Positions 28,722 through 37,953 are shown, numbered from the stretch's first letter. The stretch is 64,000 nucleotides of DNA from Roseovarius litoreus (GCF_900142765.1 NZ_FRCB01000003.1:186001-250000), one strand, 5' to 3'. Notes: generated by a model from the letters alone, not told the origin. Numbers and translations are program-made.

Positions 28722-29969
28722 GTGACCAGATCCGATGCCACAATGCCCGTCGTGGACCGTCTGGAAAGCGTGCTGGAAGCCGCCGATATTCCCGGACCCT
28801 ATCATCGCTGGGGGTCGCGGCTTCTGTCGCATCTGCGCAAACCCGTGCAGGTGGTCGTGACCGGCCTGCCGGGCAGCGGCAAGACCGCTTTGGTCAACAT
28901 GCTGGCGGGCCGCACGGTGCTTGGGGGGCAGGATGAGGCGGCCATCTCGGAAGTGGCCTATGGCCCGGATGCCCGTGCGGTGTTCGAGATGGAGGATGGA
29001 TCGGTCGCGGTCAGTGCCGGGCTGGTGCGCGACGTGGCCTGGCCTGCGGATGTGCGCCTGACCCGTCAGGAACTGCCCGACCCGAGGCTGGAGCGGCAGA
29101 GCCTTGTGGAGATCGGCCTTCCGGCCGATCCCGCGCAGCAGGCCGCCAGACTGCAGGAGATCGTGGCGCGGGCCGACATGATCCTGTGGTGCACCGAGCG
29201 GTTCGATGAGGCCGAGCAACGGCTATGGGCCGGGGTGCCGGATACTCTCAAGGATCACAGCCTTCTGGTGCTGACCATGGCGGACCGGCAGATGATGCGC
29301 GGCGTTCTGGCCCGCCGGATCGAGGCGCTTGATCCGATCGTGGCCGAGGAGTTTCTGGGTCTTTACCCGGTCGCCACCATGCAGGGCATCACGGCGCTGA
29401 CGGCGGAGACGGCGGTGGATGACAGGCTGTGGGCCTCGAGCGGGGGCAAGGCGCTTGCGGCTTGCGTTGCCCATCAGGTCGAGCAGGGCCGGTCGAGCGA
29501 TGTCGATCAGGCCCAGATGCTGCTGGACAGGTTGGCGGCGCGGACCGGCTGGCGCGGCGCCAAGGCGCGCGACATGCTCGGTGTGAGCGGTGCGCGCGGT
29601 GAGGTGATGGCCGTGCAGGCCGACAACCTTCCAAAGGGCGGCGAGGTGCTGCTGGGGCAGGCTGTGAGCCTTTTGCAGACGCGGGCGCGCGAGATGCTCG
29701 AGGCCGCAGACAGCGACGCGGATGTGGATACCGACAAGCTGCTGGATGAGTGCGTCGACGCGGTGGCGGCCCTTGCCGGGCTGATGGACCGCGAGGGCGA
29801 CGGGACCGCCGAGGGGGAGTTGCGCGCCGATTTGCAGGATGGCGAGGAAATGCTGCTGCTCTTCCAGCTCGAGCGCGGCGAAGAGGCGGCGCTGGATGCG
29901 GTCACGCTGCTGTTGCAGCTGCGCAAGGAAATGGTCGGCCGGATCGCAGCGGCGGAGGGCGCGGGATGA
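28722..29969 (+). CDS. P-loop GTPase-like protein with degenerate motifs
   Basis: A 415-residue protein with a P-loop (TGLPGSGKTALVN, 47-59) and a G-domain-like N-terminal half. The expected DxxG switch motif is not evident: the segment in that place reads LVEIGLPADP. The base-recognition motif is TMAD instead of NKxD. The C-terminal half is acidic and predicted helical, rich in leucine heptads. The start is GTG at 28722 behind GGAGAG; an ATG seven codons later is possible. It probably pairs with the dynamin-like proteins that follow, acting as a weak or non-hydrolysing partner. Confidence 0.75.
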   Translation: MTRSDATMPVVDRLESVLEAADIPGPYHRWGSRLLSHLRKPVQVVVTGLPGSGKTALVNMLAGRTVLGGQDEAAISEVAYGPDARAVFEMEDGSVAVSAGLVRDVAWPADVRLTRQELPDPRLERQSLVEIGLPADPAQQAARLQEIVARADMILWCTERFDEAEQRLWAGVPDTLKDHSLLVLTMADRQMMRGVLARRIEALDPIVAEEFLGLYPVATMQGITALTAETAVDDRLWASSGGKALAACVAHQVEQGRSSDVDQAQMLLDRLAARTGWRGAKARDMLGVSGARGEVMAVQADNLPKGGEVLLGQAVSLLQTRAREMLEAADSDADVDTDKLLDECVDAVAALAGLMDREGDGTAEGELRADLQDGEEMLLLFQLERGEEAALDAVTLLLQLRKEMVGRIAAAEGAG

Positions 29970-30064
29970 CCGAAGCGGAGCATATGGGCGCGCGCTTCAA
30001 CGCGGCGCGGCATCTCGCAGCCCAGCCATTTGTCGCAACGCAAGCAAAAGCGGGAACAGAATGA
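29966..30064 (+). CDS. Tiny ORF coupled to both neighbours (32 residues)
   Basis: MTEAEHMGARFNAARHLAAQ and 12 further residues. The ATG overlaps the upstream stop (ATGA), a GGAGGGCGCGGG ribosome-site-like stretch precedes it, and its own stop overlaps the ATG of the dynamin-like gene in the same way. It could be a real small protein, part of the N-terminal region of the neighbour after a frameshift, or just a leader that couples translation. No family is recognised. Confidence 0.45.
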   Translation: MTEAEHMGARFNAARHLAAQPFVATQAKAGTE

Positions 30065-32124
30065 CCTTCGAAAGCGACATCGACACGACCACGCAGATCA
30101 GAGCACCGGCCCGCCCGACCAATCTGAAGGCGGGCATGGAGGAGCTTGCGCGTTTTGCCAAGGACGCAAGCCACATGGACGAGGCGCTGGACCGGTTGTC
30201 CGAGCTGTCGGGGCCGGGGGCCGAACGCGCGGTCGCGCGCCTCAAGGAGCAGCTTGCCGCCTTCGAGCCGTGCATCACGCTTCTGGGGCAGGTGAAGTCG
30301 GGCAAGACCTCGCTCATCAACGCGATGGCGGGTTGGGCCGATCTCTTGCCGTCGGACGTGAACCCGTGGACCTCGGTTGTGACCTCGCTGCATCTCACGC
30401 CGGCCAGCCGTCGGGCCGAGACGGGCGCGCGGTTCCGCTTCATGACCGAGGCCGAATGGGACCGTCTGACCACCAAGGGCGGGCGGATCGGAGAGCTGGC
30501 GGGCCGCGCCGGTGCGGCTGGCGAGCTTGAGAAAATCCGCCGCCAGATCGAGACGATACGCGAAACCGCAGCCAGGCGGCTTGGTCGGAATTTCGAGTTG
30601 TTGATCGGGCAGGAGCACGATTACGGCTATTTCGACAAGAACCTGCTGGAGCGCTATATCTGCCTTGGCGACGATTTCGATTCAGAAGATGACGGCCAGA
30701 CCGGCGACGATCAGGGACGGTTCGCCGATATCACCCGATCTGCCGAATTGTTCCTGAATTGTCAGACGGTGCCGTTCCGGATGTGTCTGCGCGACACGCC
30801 CGGCGTGAACGACACGTTCATGATGCGCGAGATGGTCACGATCAACGCCGTGCGCGACAGCAAGCTGTGTGTTGTCGTGCTGTCGGCGGGGCAGGCGCTG
30901 ACCTCGGTGGACATGGCGCTCATTCGGATGATCGCAAATCTCAAGTCGCGCGATGTGGTGATCTTCGTCAACCGGATCGACGAGTTGCCCGACCCGGCGG
31001 CACAGGTGCCCGAGATCGAGCAGAGCATCCGTCAGACCCTGAAGGATCACGACGGGCCGGCGGATGCCGAGATCATCTTCGGAAGCGCCTATTGGGCCGG
31101 TGCCGTACTGAGCGGCGAGATCGAAGAGATGGACGACAAAAGCGCCGCGGCGCTGATGGATTGGGCGCGGCACCGGCTGGAGGCGTCTCTTGCCCGGCAA
31201 TCGGCGCCCAACATCGTCTGGGAAATGTCCGGCCTGCCGACGCTGTGGCGCGCCTTGTCGGAGCGGATCGTCGGCACCCTCGGCAATGCCTGTCTTGCCA
31301 ATGTCGCCAGATCGGCGATCACCATCGGCACATCCCGGCAGGCGGCGCGATCGGTGGTGATCGAGGGCGCGGGCGGGGTCTCGGAGATCAGCATGCACGA
31401 GCTGCGCGCGGCAATGGACAAGGTGGCCGGCGACAGCATGGCCGCGCTGGAGGCCGATCTCGAGGCGATCTTTGCCGAGTATCGCCAGCGGGCCGACCGC
31501 GCGCATGAGACATTCCTTGACCGCGCGACCCATTCGCTGCTCGAGCATCTCGAGCGGCGCGGCGCCGAGCATATGTGGGAATACGACCCCACGGGGCTGC
31601 GGCTGCTGCTGCGATCGGCCTATTCGGTGCTGTGCAAAAGGGTGAAGGCCGCAGCCGAGCGGCATTACGAAGCGGCGGTGCGTGACGCGGCGGGGGTGCT
31701 TTATCAGGGCTTCGGTGCGGCGGTCGAGGGAATCCAGCTGGGCGTGCCCGAGGTTCCCGAAGCGCCCGCGCCGGTGGCGCTGGCGCAGACCATCGCGCTT
31801 GATTTCAACGACAGCTGGTGGGCGTCCTGGTGGCGCCGCGCCCGAGGGCAGAAGGCCTTTGCCAAGCGGTTCAGACGGCTGATCCTGGCCGAGACCGAAG
31901 ATTTCATGAGCCAGATGAAGGATGCGCAGACCGTCGATATCCGGGCCGGGGTGCTGCGCGAGATGACGGCGTTTTTCGACCAGCAGAAGGATGTGCTGTT
32001 CGAGCTGACATCGGGTGCGCATCGCGGCGGCGGGGTGGAGGGGCTTTTCGCCTCGGACGAGGAACGGCAGCGCCGGGAGCTGCTGGACAGCGCGCTCGAA
32101 ACCTTTGAGCGACATGCAGCATGA
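30061..32124 (+). CDS. Dynamin-like large GTPase
   Basis: A 687-residue GTPase of the bacterial dynamin-like type. All G motifs are present: P-loop LLGQVKSGKTSLIN (75-88), switch motif RDTPGVND and base motif FVNRIDELPD. The long C-terminal part (about 400-687) is helical with many charged residues. It has an amphipathic, tryptophan-rich stretch (NDSWWASWWRRARGQ, near 580) well suited to touch membranes. Bacterial dynamin-like proteins bind and reshape membranes, often in pairs. The start at 30061 is set by the ATGA overlap, and the next gene also overlaps by ATGA. Confidence 0.85.
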   Translation: MTFESDIDTTTQIRAPARPTNLKAGMEELARFAKDASHMDEALDRLSELSGPGAERAVARLKEQLAAFEPCITLLGQVKSGKTSLINAMAGWADLLPSDVNPWTSVVTSLHLTPASRRAETGARFRFMTEAEWDRLTTKGGRIGELAGRAGAAGELEKIRRQIETIRETAARRLGRNFELLIGQEHDYGYFDKNLLERYICLGDDFDSEDDGQTGDDQGRFADITRSAELFLNCQTVPFRMCLRDTPGVNDTFMMREMVTINAVRDSKLCVVVLSAGQALTSVDMALIRMIANLKSRDVVIFVNRIDELPDPAAQVPEIEQSIRQTLKDHDGPADAEIIFGSAYWAGAVLSGEIEEMDDKSAAALMDWARHRLEASLARQSAPNIVWEMSGLPTLWRALSERIVGTLGNACLANVARSAITIGTSRQAARSVVIEGAGGVSEISMHELRAAMDKVAGDSMAALEADLEAIFAEYRQRADRAHETFLDRATHSLLEHLERRGAEHMWEYDPTGLRLLLRSAYSVLCKRVKAAAERHYEAAVRDAAGVLYQGFGAAVEGIQLGVPEVPEAPAPVALAQTIALDFNDSWWASWWRRARGQKAFAKRFRRLILAETEDFMSQMKDAQTVDIRAGVLREMTAFFDQQKDVLFELTSGAHRGGGVEGLFASDEERQRRELLDSALETFERHAA

Positions 32125-33083
32125 TGGAAGAGATGGCCATGAGCACAGCAGAACTGATCCCCGAGACGGCCGCACGCAAACCGCGGCTTGCCCTGATGGG
32201 AGAATTCAGCGCGGGCAAGAGCACGCTGTCGAACATGCTTCTGGGGGGCGCGCCCTTGCCGGTGCGGATCACCGCGACCCGCCTGCCGCCGATCTGGATC
32301 AGCCATGGCGAGGATCGCGCCGTGGCCGTGGGCCATGACGGGGCCGAGCGCGATCTGGATATCGCCGAGCTCGACGAGGTGTCGCTGGCGGATACACGGG
32401 TGATCCGGCTGCAGACCGAAGCCGATACGCTCGAGATCTGCGATCTGATCGACATGCCGGGGATTTCCGACCCCAACATGTCCTCAGAAGTCTGGATGTC
32501 GATGATCCGCGAGGTGGACAGCGTCGTGTGGTGTACTCATGCGACACAGGCCTGGCGGCAATCCGAGGCGGCGGTCTGGGAGCAGATCGCCGGGGGCACC
32601 AACGGGCGCAACCTGTTGTTGATCACCCAGATGGACAAGCTGCGCAACGCGCGCGACCGCAGCCGCGTGCTCAAGCGGGTGGAAAAAGAGGCGGGTGATC
32701 TTTTCGAGGCGATCTATCCGGTCTCATTGACCGAGGCGCTGGCTGCCGAAGAGGATGCGGGCCTTTGGGATGCCAGCGGTGCGGCGGCCTTTGTCGAGCA
32801 TCTGGTCGATCTGCTGCTCAATGCGCCCCTGGCCGCGGGCACGGGGCCATATCGGTCCGCGCCTGCGGGGCATGATCCGTTCGACAGGCTGACCGGACAG
32901 GCCGAGGACCCGTCGGCGCGGGCCGGGGTGGTGCTCACGGCGGTCGAGGACCCGTCCGGCCCTGACCTGACTGCGGATGCCGCGCCGGCGATCATGCCGC
33001 GGCGCGTGCAGGCGCCATCAGACAATCCGAGACGATCGGCGCGGCCCGAGCGATCCGGCCCGCCGGGCCACGGAGATGAATGA
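32121..33083 (+). CDS. Dynamin-superfamily small GTPase
   Basis: A 320-residue GTPase with P-loop LMGEFSAGKSTLSN (25-38), switch motif LIDMPGISD and base motif LITQMDKLRN. The G domain fills the first 230 residues. The rest is a proline/arginine-rich, apparently disordered tail. The GEFSAGKST P-loop is typical of dynamin-like and stress-type YfjP/IniC-like GTPases. The start overlaps the stop of the large GTPase, so both are made in step and probably act together. Confidence 0.85.
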   Translation: MMEEMAMSTAELIPETAARKPRLALMGEFSAGKSTLSNMLLGGAPLPVRITATRLPPIWISHGEDRAVAVGHDGAERDLDIAELDEVSLADTRVIRLQTEADTLEICDLIDMPGISDPNMSSEVWMSMIREVDSVVWCTHATQAWRQSEAAVWEQIAGGTNGRNLLLITQMDKLRNARDRSRVLKRVEKEAGDLFEAIYPVSLTEALAAEEDAGLWDASGAAAFVEHLVDLLLNAPLAAGTGPYRSAPAGHDPFDRLTGQAEDPSARAGVVLTAVEDPSGPDLTADAAPAIMPRRVQAPSDNPRRSARPERSGPPGHGDE

Positions 33084-33107
33084 CCGGATGACCGCAATGG
33101 GGGAAAC

Positions 33108-33473
33108 ATGAGCCTTTCGGACCGACTTGACGAGATGCGTGCCGGGATCGCGGGCTGTTCGCTGGTGTCGTTCGGGGATTTGCAGACCTCGCTGGCGCTG
33201 CGCACCAGCTCTGCGGCCCCATGCCCGCGCGAACGGCTGGACGAGATTTTCGCACAGGCGGCGGCAGGGTTCGCGGCGGCCGACAGGCTTGCGGCAGATG
33301 CCGAACCGGTTGGCGATCTGTTTGTTCTGACGCCTTCGGATGTGCGTGTCTTCGTGCGATCGCTGCGCAACGCGGCGGATGTGGTCTGTGCCGTAGGCGA
33401 GACGACGGACGAGATCGGGACCATGACCGCACGCGCGAAACGCATTCTGGATGACGCGGAGCGAACAAGCTGA
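33108..33473 (+). CDS. Small protein, possibly Roadblock/LC7-like
   Basis: A 121-residue acidic protein with the order helix, strand pair (SLVSFGDLQTSLALRTS), helix (ERLDEIFAQAAAGF), strand pair (GDLFVLTPSDVRVFVRS) and helix that resembles Roadblock/LC7 folds. Such proteins regulate small GTPases in bacteria (MglB; CvnB in actinomycete conservons). The match is by pattern only. It sits among GTPases, which supports the idea. Its stop overlaps the next start (TGATG). Confidence 0.5.
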   Translation: MSLSDRLDEMRAGIAGCSLVSFGDLQTSLALRTSSAAPCPRERLDEIFAQAAAGFAAADRLAADAEPVGDLFVLTPSDVRVFVRSLRNAADVVCAVGETTDEIGTMTARAKRILDDAERTS

Positions 33474-34273
33474 TGGGACGCACCTTGCCGGCCAGTTCGA
33501 CGCCCGATACCAGCACCGTCCTGCACCTGCGCCGGACCCTTGCGCGTGTGGCAGCACCCGATGCCGATCTGCGGGCGAGCCTGCGGGAAGTCGCACATGG
33601 CCCGGAGGATCTGATCCGTCTGGTGGCGCGGCAGATCGAGGAGACGGTGTTGCCCCGGTCCTATGCGCTGATCGCCGATCGGCAAGAACTGGCCCGGCTG
33701 AGCATTTCGAACCGCAGGCTGATGGCGCTTTCTTTGGTGACGCAGGAGACGGATATCGGTGCCGACGAGGGGGCGTTGAGCGCCGCACAGATCTATGCCC
33801 GGCGCCTGCATGCGCTGGCGAGCGATGCGGCCGGGCCGGTGCGCCTGCATCTGCTGGGCCGCGCCAGCGGGTTGGGCGGGGGCATGGCCAGTTGCTCGGC
33901 GCGGGCGCTGGCCGAAAGCTTTGCCGCATTGGGCGGCGATGGCGGGCTGGACGGATTTTTCGAGCTGCTGTCCGGGCAATGTCTGGCGTGGCTCAGGGTT
34001 GAGGGCGGGAAGGGCGAGATCGGCTGCGATGGACCGGCCGATATGCTGGCGACACTGCGGCGCTTGTTGCCGGAGCATGGCCGGACGGGCTGCCCCAAGG
34101 TCGGGCAAAAACCTGCCTGCACGGTCATCGCGCTGGGTGGTGCAGGGCGTGCGGTGATCGCGACCGACGGCGCGGCCTGCATGCTGGCCCTGGTTCCCGA
34201 GACGGCCCTGGCGGCGGTGCTGGCGGCCTGGAAGGCGACCCAACGCCCGGCACGGACAGCGCAGCGGTCCTGA
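33473..34273 (+). CDS. Unrecognised protein, last gene of the GTPase operon
   Basis: A 266-residue protein with no family I recognise. The first 110 residues look helical and charged. The second half has alternating short strands, a glycine-rich loop (GRASGLGGGMASCSARAL) and several cysteines (5 in total). No signal peptide or membrane helix is seen. It is coupled to the small Roadblock-like gene by a TGATG overlap and closes the operon that began with the kinase. Confidence 0.7.
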   Translation: MGRTLPASSTPDTSTVLHLRRTLARVAAPDADLRASLREVAHGPEDLIRLVARQIEETVLPRSYALIADRQELARLSISNRRLMALSLVTQETDIGADEGALSAAQIYARRLHALASDAAGPVRLHLLGRASGLGGGMASCSARALAESFAALGGDGGLDGFFELLSGQCLAWLRVEGGKGEIGCDGPADMLATLRRLLPEHGRTGCPKVGQKPACTVIALGGAGRAVIATDGAACMLALVPETALAAVLAAWKATQRPARTAQRS

Positions 34274-34287
34274 GCTTGGGCGCGGCG

Positions 34288-34303
34288 GCTCGCCCGGGCG
34301 AGC
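34288..34303. terminator. 16-bp perfect palindrome after the GTPase operon
   Basis: GCTCGCCCGGGCGAGC lies 14 bases after the last stop of the operon. It could form a hairpin that ends or protects the transcript, but no T-run follows, so factor-independent termination is doubtful. It could also be a protein site. Confidence 0.4.
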
Positions 34304-34419
34304 ATCAAGACAAGACGGCGCGAGAGGCGCCAAAGGCCCAAAATTCACCGCAATCGCGACCAAATAAATTCGCGAAGCACCGATAGACCGGGGCAATTGT
34401 AGAGTTGGTAATTGCAGAC

Positions 34420-35868
34420 ATGAACACAACGGACGATCCCAAGGTCAGCCTGGAAAATGACCTGTCGAGCGACACGCTCGAGCGACAGTTGCGCGACTAT
34501 GTCAACATCACCAAGAAACTGATCTGGCAACGTCAGGCGAGCTTTCTTGCGGCGATGATCCTGTCGGCCTTCTATTTCGATCCGGCGCTTGCGCTGGTGT
34601 GCTATTCGGGTCTGCTGTTCAGCGAAGTTCTGGATCTGGTTCTGACCCGACGCGTTCAGCGGTGGGAGGGCAACGACCCGGTCGCGGCGCGCAGATTTCT
34701 TCTCTGGGTCATGGTCAATACCGGGCTGAGCGCGGTGATGATCTCGCTGTTCGTGTTGTTGATCGCCATTCAGCAGAATTCCGGCGGCCATTTCATGCCG
34801 CTGTTCTTCCTGTTCGCGGCGGCGCTTTTCGCGGCGATGAACAACCACCAGATCCTGCCATCGCTGATCTTGCGGCTGATGATTTACGGGGCCACGTTCC
34901 TGACGATTTCGGTGATGGATATCGTGCGGCTCAGACCGCCGCTCGATTCGCATCACTGGCTTGAATTCTTCACGGTCGCTTTCGTTCTGTATTTCATCGT
35001 CGATTGTTCTTTCGTGTTTCTCAAGCTGTACCGCAAGGGGCTCAAGCAGCTGCAGAAGATCAAGCTGGAACATGACCGTGCCAAGCGCGCCTATGAGATC
35101 AAGTCGCAATTCCTGTCGACCATGAGCCATGAGTTGCGCACGCCGCTGACCTCGATCAAGTTCTCGCTGGACCTGATGAATTCGGGCTGCGTGGCGCAGG
35201 TGCCCGACGATCTGAAGCCGATCCTCGAGATTGCGGTGAAGAACAGCAACCGGCTCGCCGAACTCATCAACGAGACGCTGGATCTGCAGAAGATCGAAAG
35301 CGGCGAGATGATCTTCCGCTTCCAGAGCCTTGATATCTCGCGGGTGGTCTCGGAAAGCGTCGATGCGATCATGGCGCAGGCCAATGCCGAGCAGATCGAA
35401 GTGCGCAAGGAATTCCCGGAAGACGAGGTGTTCATCAACGGCGACGAGGCGCGCATCCAGCAGGTGCTTGGCAACCTGTTGTCGAACGCGTTGAAATTCT
35501 CGGAGGCGGGGGGCGTCATCACGGTCCGGGTCGAGCAGAACAACGACCGTGTTCGCGTGAGCGTGCAGGATACCGGCACAGGGATTCCGGAAAACTGCGA
35601 GGCACAGGTGTTCGGCCGGTTCAGCCAGGTGGATTCGTCGGATCGGCGCAAGGTCGGCGGGACCGGTCTTGGCATGAATATCTCAAAGCGGATCATCGAG
35701 CGGCACAACGGCACGATCCACTACAAGAGCCGCCTTGGCGAGGGCACGACCTTCTTCCTGGAATTCGATCTCAAGCGTCAGCCCGAGCGCAATCACGACG
35801 CGGCGCAGGACTGGTCCGGCGGGGCCGACCGGCATCTGGGCGAAGGGCGCATGGTCGCCGGGGAGTGA
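34420..35868 (+). CDS. Membrane sensor histidine kinase
   Basis: A 482-residue kinase. The N-terminal 200 residues hold about six hydrophobic helices with no large periplasmic loop, so it may sense a hydrophobic or membrane signal. A short coiled coil (205-225) leads to the HisKA domain with FLSTMSHELRTPL (phospho-accepting H237). The HATPase domain has its N, G1 and G2 boxes (LSNALKFS, DTGTGIP, GTGLGMNISKRI). The ATG at 34420 is chosen; a TTG five codons earlier is the alternative. There is no adjacent co-oriented regulator. The two response regulators at 36856 and 38410 are the obvious candidate partners. Confidence 0.9.
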   Translation: MNTTDDPKVSLENDLSSDTLERQLRDYVNITKKLIWQRQASFLAAMILSAFYFDPALALVCYSGLLFSEVLDLVLTRRVQRWEGNDPVAARRFLLWVMVNTGLSAVMISLFVLLIAIQQNSGGHFMPLFFLFAAALFAAMNNHQILPSLILRLMIYGATFLTISVMDIVRLRPPLDSHHWLEFFTVAFVLYFIVDCSFVFLKLYRKGLKQLQKIKLEHDRAKRAYEIKSQFLSTMSHELRTPLTSIKFSLDLMNSGCVAQVPDDLKPILEIAVKNSNRLAELINETLDLQKIESGEMIFRFQSLDISRVVSESVDAIMAQANAEQIEVRKEFPEDEVFINGDEARIQQVLGNLLSNALKFSEAGGVITVRVEQNNDRVRVSVQDTGTGIPENCEAQVFGRFSQVDSSDRRKVGGTGLGMNISKRIIERHNGTIHYKSRLGEGTTFFLEFDLKRQPERNHDAAQDWSGGADRHLGEGRMVAGE

Positions 35869-35881
35869 TCCCCGACGCCGC

Positions 35882-36628
35882 TCAATTCATCGCGTTGACG
35901 GCGTTGAACAGGATGGCCTGGCTGTACGTGCCGTCGATATGGAAGCGCGGGCCGATCGGCACGGCGCGCAGGTCGAGCCGCCGCAGCCAACGCGCCCAGA
36001 TCGCCGGAACGATGCCGATCACATGCGACGCCCCCTCGGCCCGCGCGGTCGAGATCAGTTTGCTGACAAGCACCTGCTGGATATCGAAGCGGCGTTGGGC
36101 GGGCACGGTCTCGGTGATGAACACGCGCGCGGCTTCCCAGACCTTGGGATCGACCGGGGCCTGCATGAACAAAACATCCGTCGGCAGGTTGTCCAGAATG
36201 CCGCGCTGCGCATCGCGCAACATGTAACTGTAGATGCCGCAGCGCGCTGTGGTGGGCAGAAGCCGGATACCGGCCAGGATCTCGCCGAATTCATGCACGA
36301 CGATCCAACGGCATTGCGGGGTGTCGTACTGGTCGAATTCCATACCGTCGGTCTGGTAGATGTCCCAGTCCAGCTGGTCGATGAACACGTGTTTGCGCGC
36401 CCTGAGGTAATTGACCAGAAGCTCGCCGTAATTGTGCATATTGGCGAAGGACAGGCTGCTGGCGCGGACATTCGCGATACCGGTGCTCTGGTTGCGTTCG
36501 GCGCGAATTCTGAGGCGTTTCTTGTCACGGCTGCTGGTCAGCGAGCGCGAGGGCGCTCCATCCGGTGACAGCTCTGGAAATACGGAGGCTGCCGGAGAAG
36601 TTTCCGGAGGCACTTTGAATGTTTTCAT
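35882..36628 (-). CDS. LuxI-type acyl-homoserine lactone synthase-like protein
   Basis: A 248-residue protein whose residues 65-215 match the autoinducer-synthase fold. Family-conserved residues are present in order: R and F in LRARKHVFID, W in QLDWDIYQ, D and D in FDQYD, R in AGIRLLP, and E-x-x-R in WEAARVF. The N-terminal 60 residues are an extra basic, disordered extension not seen in classical LuxI. No LuxR gene is next to it. It converges with the histidine kinase (13 bases apart). Family function would be making an acyl-homoserine lactone from SAM and acyl-ACP, but the product cannot be predicted. Confidence 0.82.
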   Translation of the reverse strand: MKTFKVPPETSPAASVFPELSPDGAPSRSLTSSRDKKRLRIRAERNQSTGIANVRASSLSFANMHNYGELLVNYLRARKHVFIDQLDWDIYQTDGMEFDQYDTPQCRWIVVHEFGEILAGIRLLPTTARCGIYSYMLRDAQRGILDNLPTDVLFMQAPVDPKVWEAARVFITETVPAQRRFDIQQVLVSKLISTARAEGASHVIGIVPAIWARWLRRLDLRAVPIGPRFHIDGTYSQAILFNAVNAMN

Positions 36629-36855
36629 AACCTGCGCTCAATAATGGCTTTTTAGTGGCTATTATGAGACATGGTGATGCATTTGTGCCAGTTCTTTTTT
36701 GCGCTGGCGCAACATTTAGCTGGCTTGCGGCAAGATTGTCCTTGATTTGAAGGCTATCGCGCCACGCATGACTTGGCGGCAGGCATGGCTGCGCCGCGTT
36801 TTTCCAAAGATTTGCGGGGGTTTGGTTGCGCGCAAAGGCGCGCTGGCCGCCGGTC

Positions 36856-37953
36856 TCAGCCTTTCGGCATGAGCATCTTGGCAGGCGGCCAGTTGCCGTC
36901 CGAACTGCGGATATCGTCCTTGAAGAGCGCGCGATAGCCGCGCGCTTCGAGATGGGCGAGCTCGTCGTTGAAATAGAGGTTGCCCAATTGACGGGCCGGA
37001 ACCTTGTCCAGCGATTTGGCGATATTCAGCGCCTCGACGCTTTTGACCGCCTCGTAAAGGGCGAAAATCGCATCGTCGGGGGTCTTGACCCTGAAGGGCA
37101 CCCCCAGAACGTGGTGCACCCGGGCCTGTGCCGCCGCATCCGCGCGATCAAGCTGGCCTGCGGCCTGGGCCAAAGCCCTCTGAAGGCGTGCATTGAGAAG
37201 CCGGGCGAAGCCGGGGCAGGCGATCAGAAAGATGCCCCTGCCGCGATAGGAAAACATCGCGTCGAGCTTGCGCATGCCGACCGACAGCAATCTGCCATAG
37301 GCCGAGATCACGCGGATCAGCTCGGCGCCGGACAGCTCGTCCTGCAACCGTTCGAAATTCGAGATCTTCAAAGCGCCGACGCAGAACCGTTTCGAGGTCT
37401 GCTGCGCGCGTTTGAGCACGAAATTCTCGAAGGCGAGATATTCCACGAGACGCGGCAGATCCAGCGATTCAAGATGCGCGGCAAGGTCGATATCGGATGA
37501 CGTGATCGTGCGCGCGACAGGCTGGCCAAAGGCATCGACACCGCCTGCGGGCTTGTAATGGGCGATATCCGTGCGCTGCCACGATCGCAGCTTTTCCCGC
37601 AGATCCTGAAAGTCGAACGGCTTGTTCAGATAATCCGACGCCCCGGCCGCGAACGCGTTGTCGAGATAGTGGCGTTGTGACATCGCGGTGAGCATGATGA
37701 CGGGCGTCGTCGCATAGCGCGGATCGGTGCGGACATGCCGGCACAGGCTGATCCCGTCGAGCTCGGGCATCTGAATGTCGAACAGCAGGCAATCGAAGGC
37801 GGTTTCATCCTTCCTGAGGATGTTCATGGCTTCCGCGCCGGAAAGGGCCGTGACAATCTCGTGATTGTCGCTGGCGCTGAGCGATCGTTCGATCAGTTCG
37901 ACGAAGGAATCGTCATCATCCACGGTCAGGATCTTCATCCGGGTATCCGCCAT
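36856..37953 (-). CDS. Response regulator with degenerate GGDEF-like output domain (paralog A)
   Basis: A 365-residue protein. The REC domain (about 5-125) has the acid pocket VDDDDS, phospho-acceptor in LLFDIQMPELDG, T in LTAMS and K in YLNKPF. The second half contains LAFENFVL, then a region ending in MFSYRGRGIFLIA, which aligns in kind with the GGDEF signature (RxGGDEF) but lacks its catalytic residues. It is therefore unlikely to make cyclic di-GMP. The start MADTRMKIL at 37953 is chosen; M at 37938 is the alternative. It is a paralog of the gene at 38410, divergent with 456 bases between. Confidence 0.82.
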   Translation of the reverse strand: MADTRMKILTVDDDDSFVELIERSLSASDNHEIVTALSGAEAMNILRKDETAFDCLLFDIQMPELDGISLCRHVRTDPRYATTPVIMLTAMSQRHYLDNAFAAGASDYLNKPFDFQDLREKLRSWQRTDIAHYKPAGGVDAFGQPVARTITSSDIDLAAHLESLDLPRLVEYLAFENFVLKRAQQTSKRFCVGALKISNFERLQDELSGAELIRVISAYGRLLSVGMRKLDAMFSYRGRGIFLIACPGFARLLNARLQRALAQAAGQLDRADAAAQARVHHVLGVPFRVKTPDDAIFALYEAVKSVEALNIAKSLDKVPARQLGNLYFNDELAHLEARGYRALFKDDIRSSDGNWPPAKMLMPKG

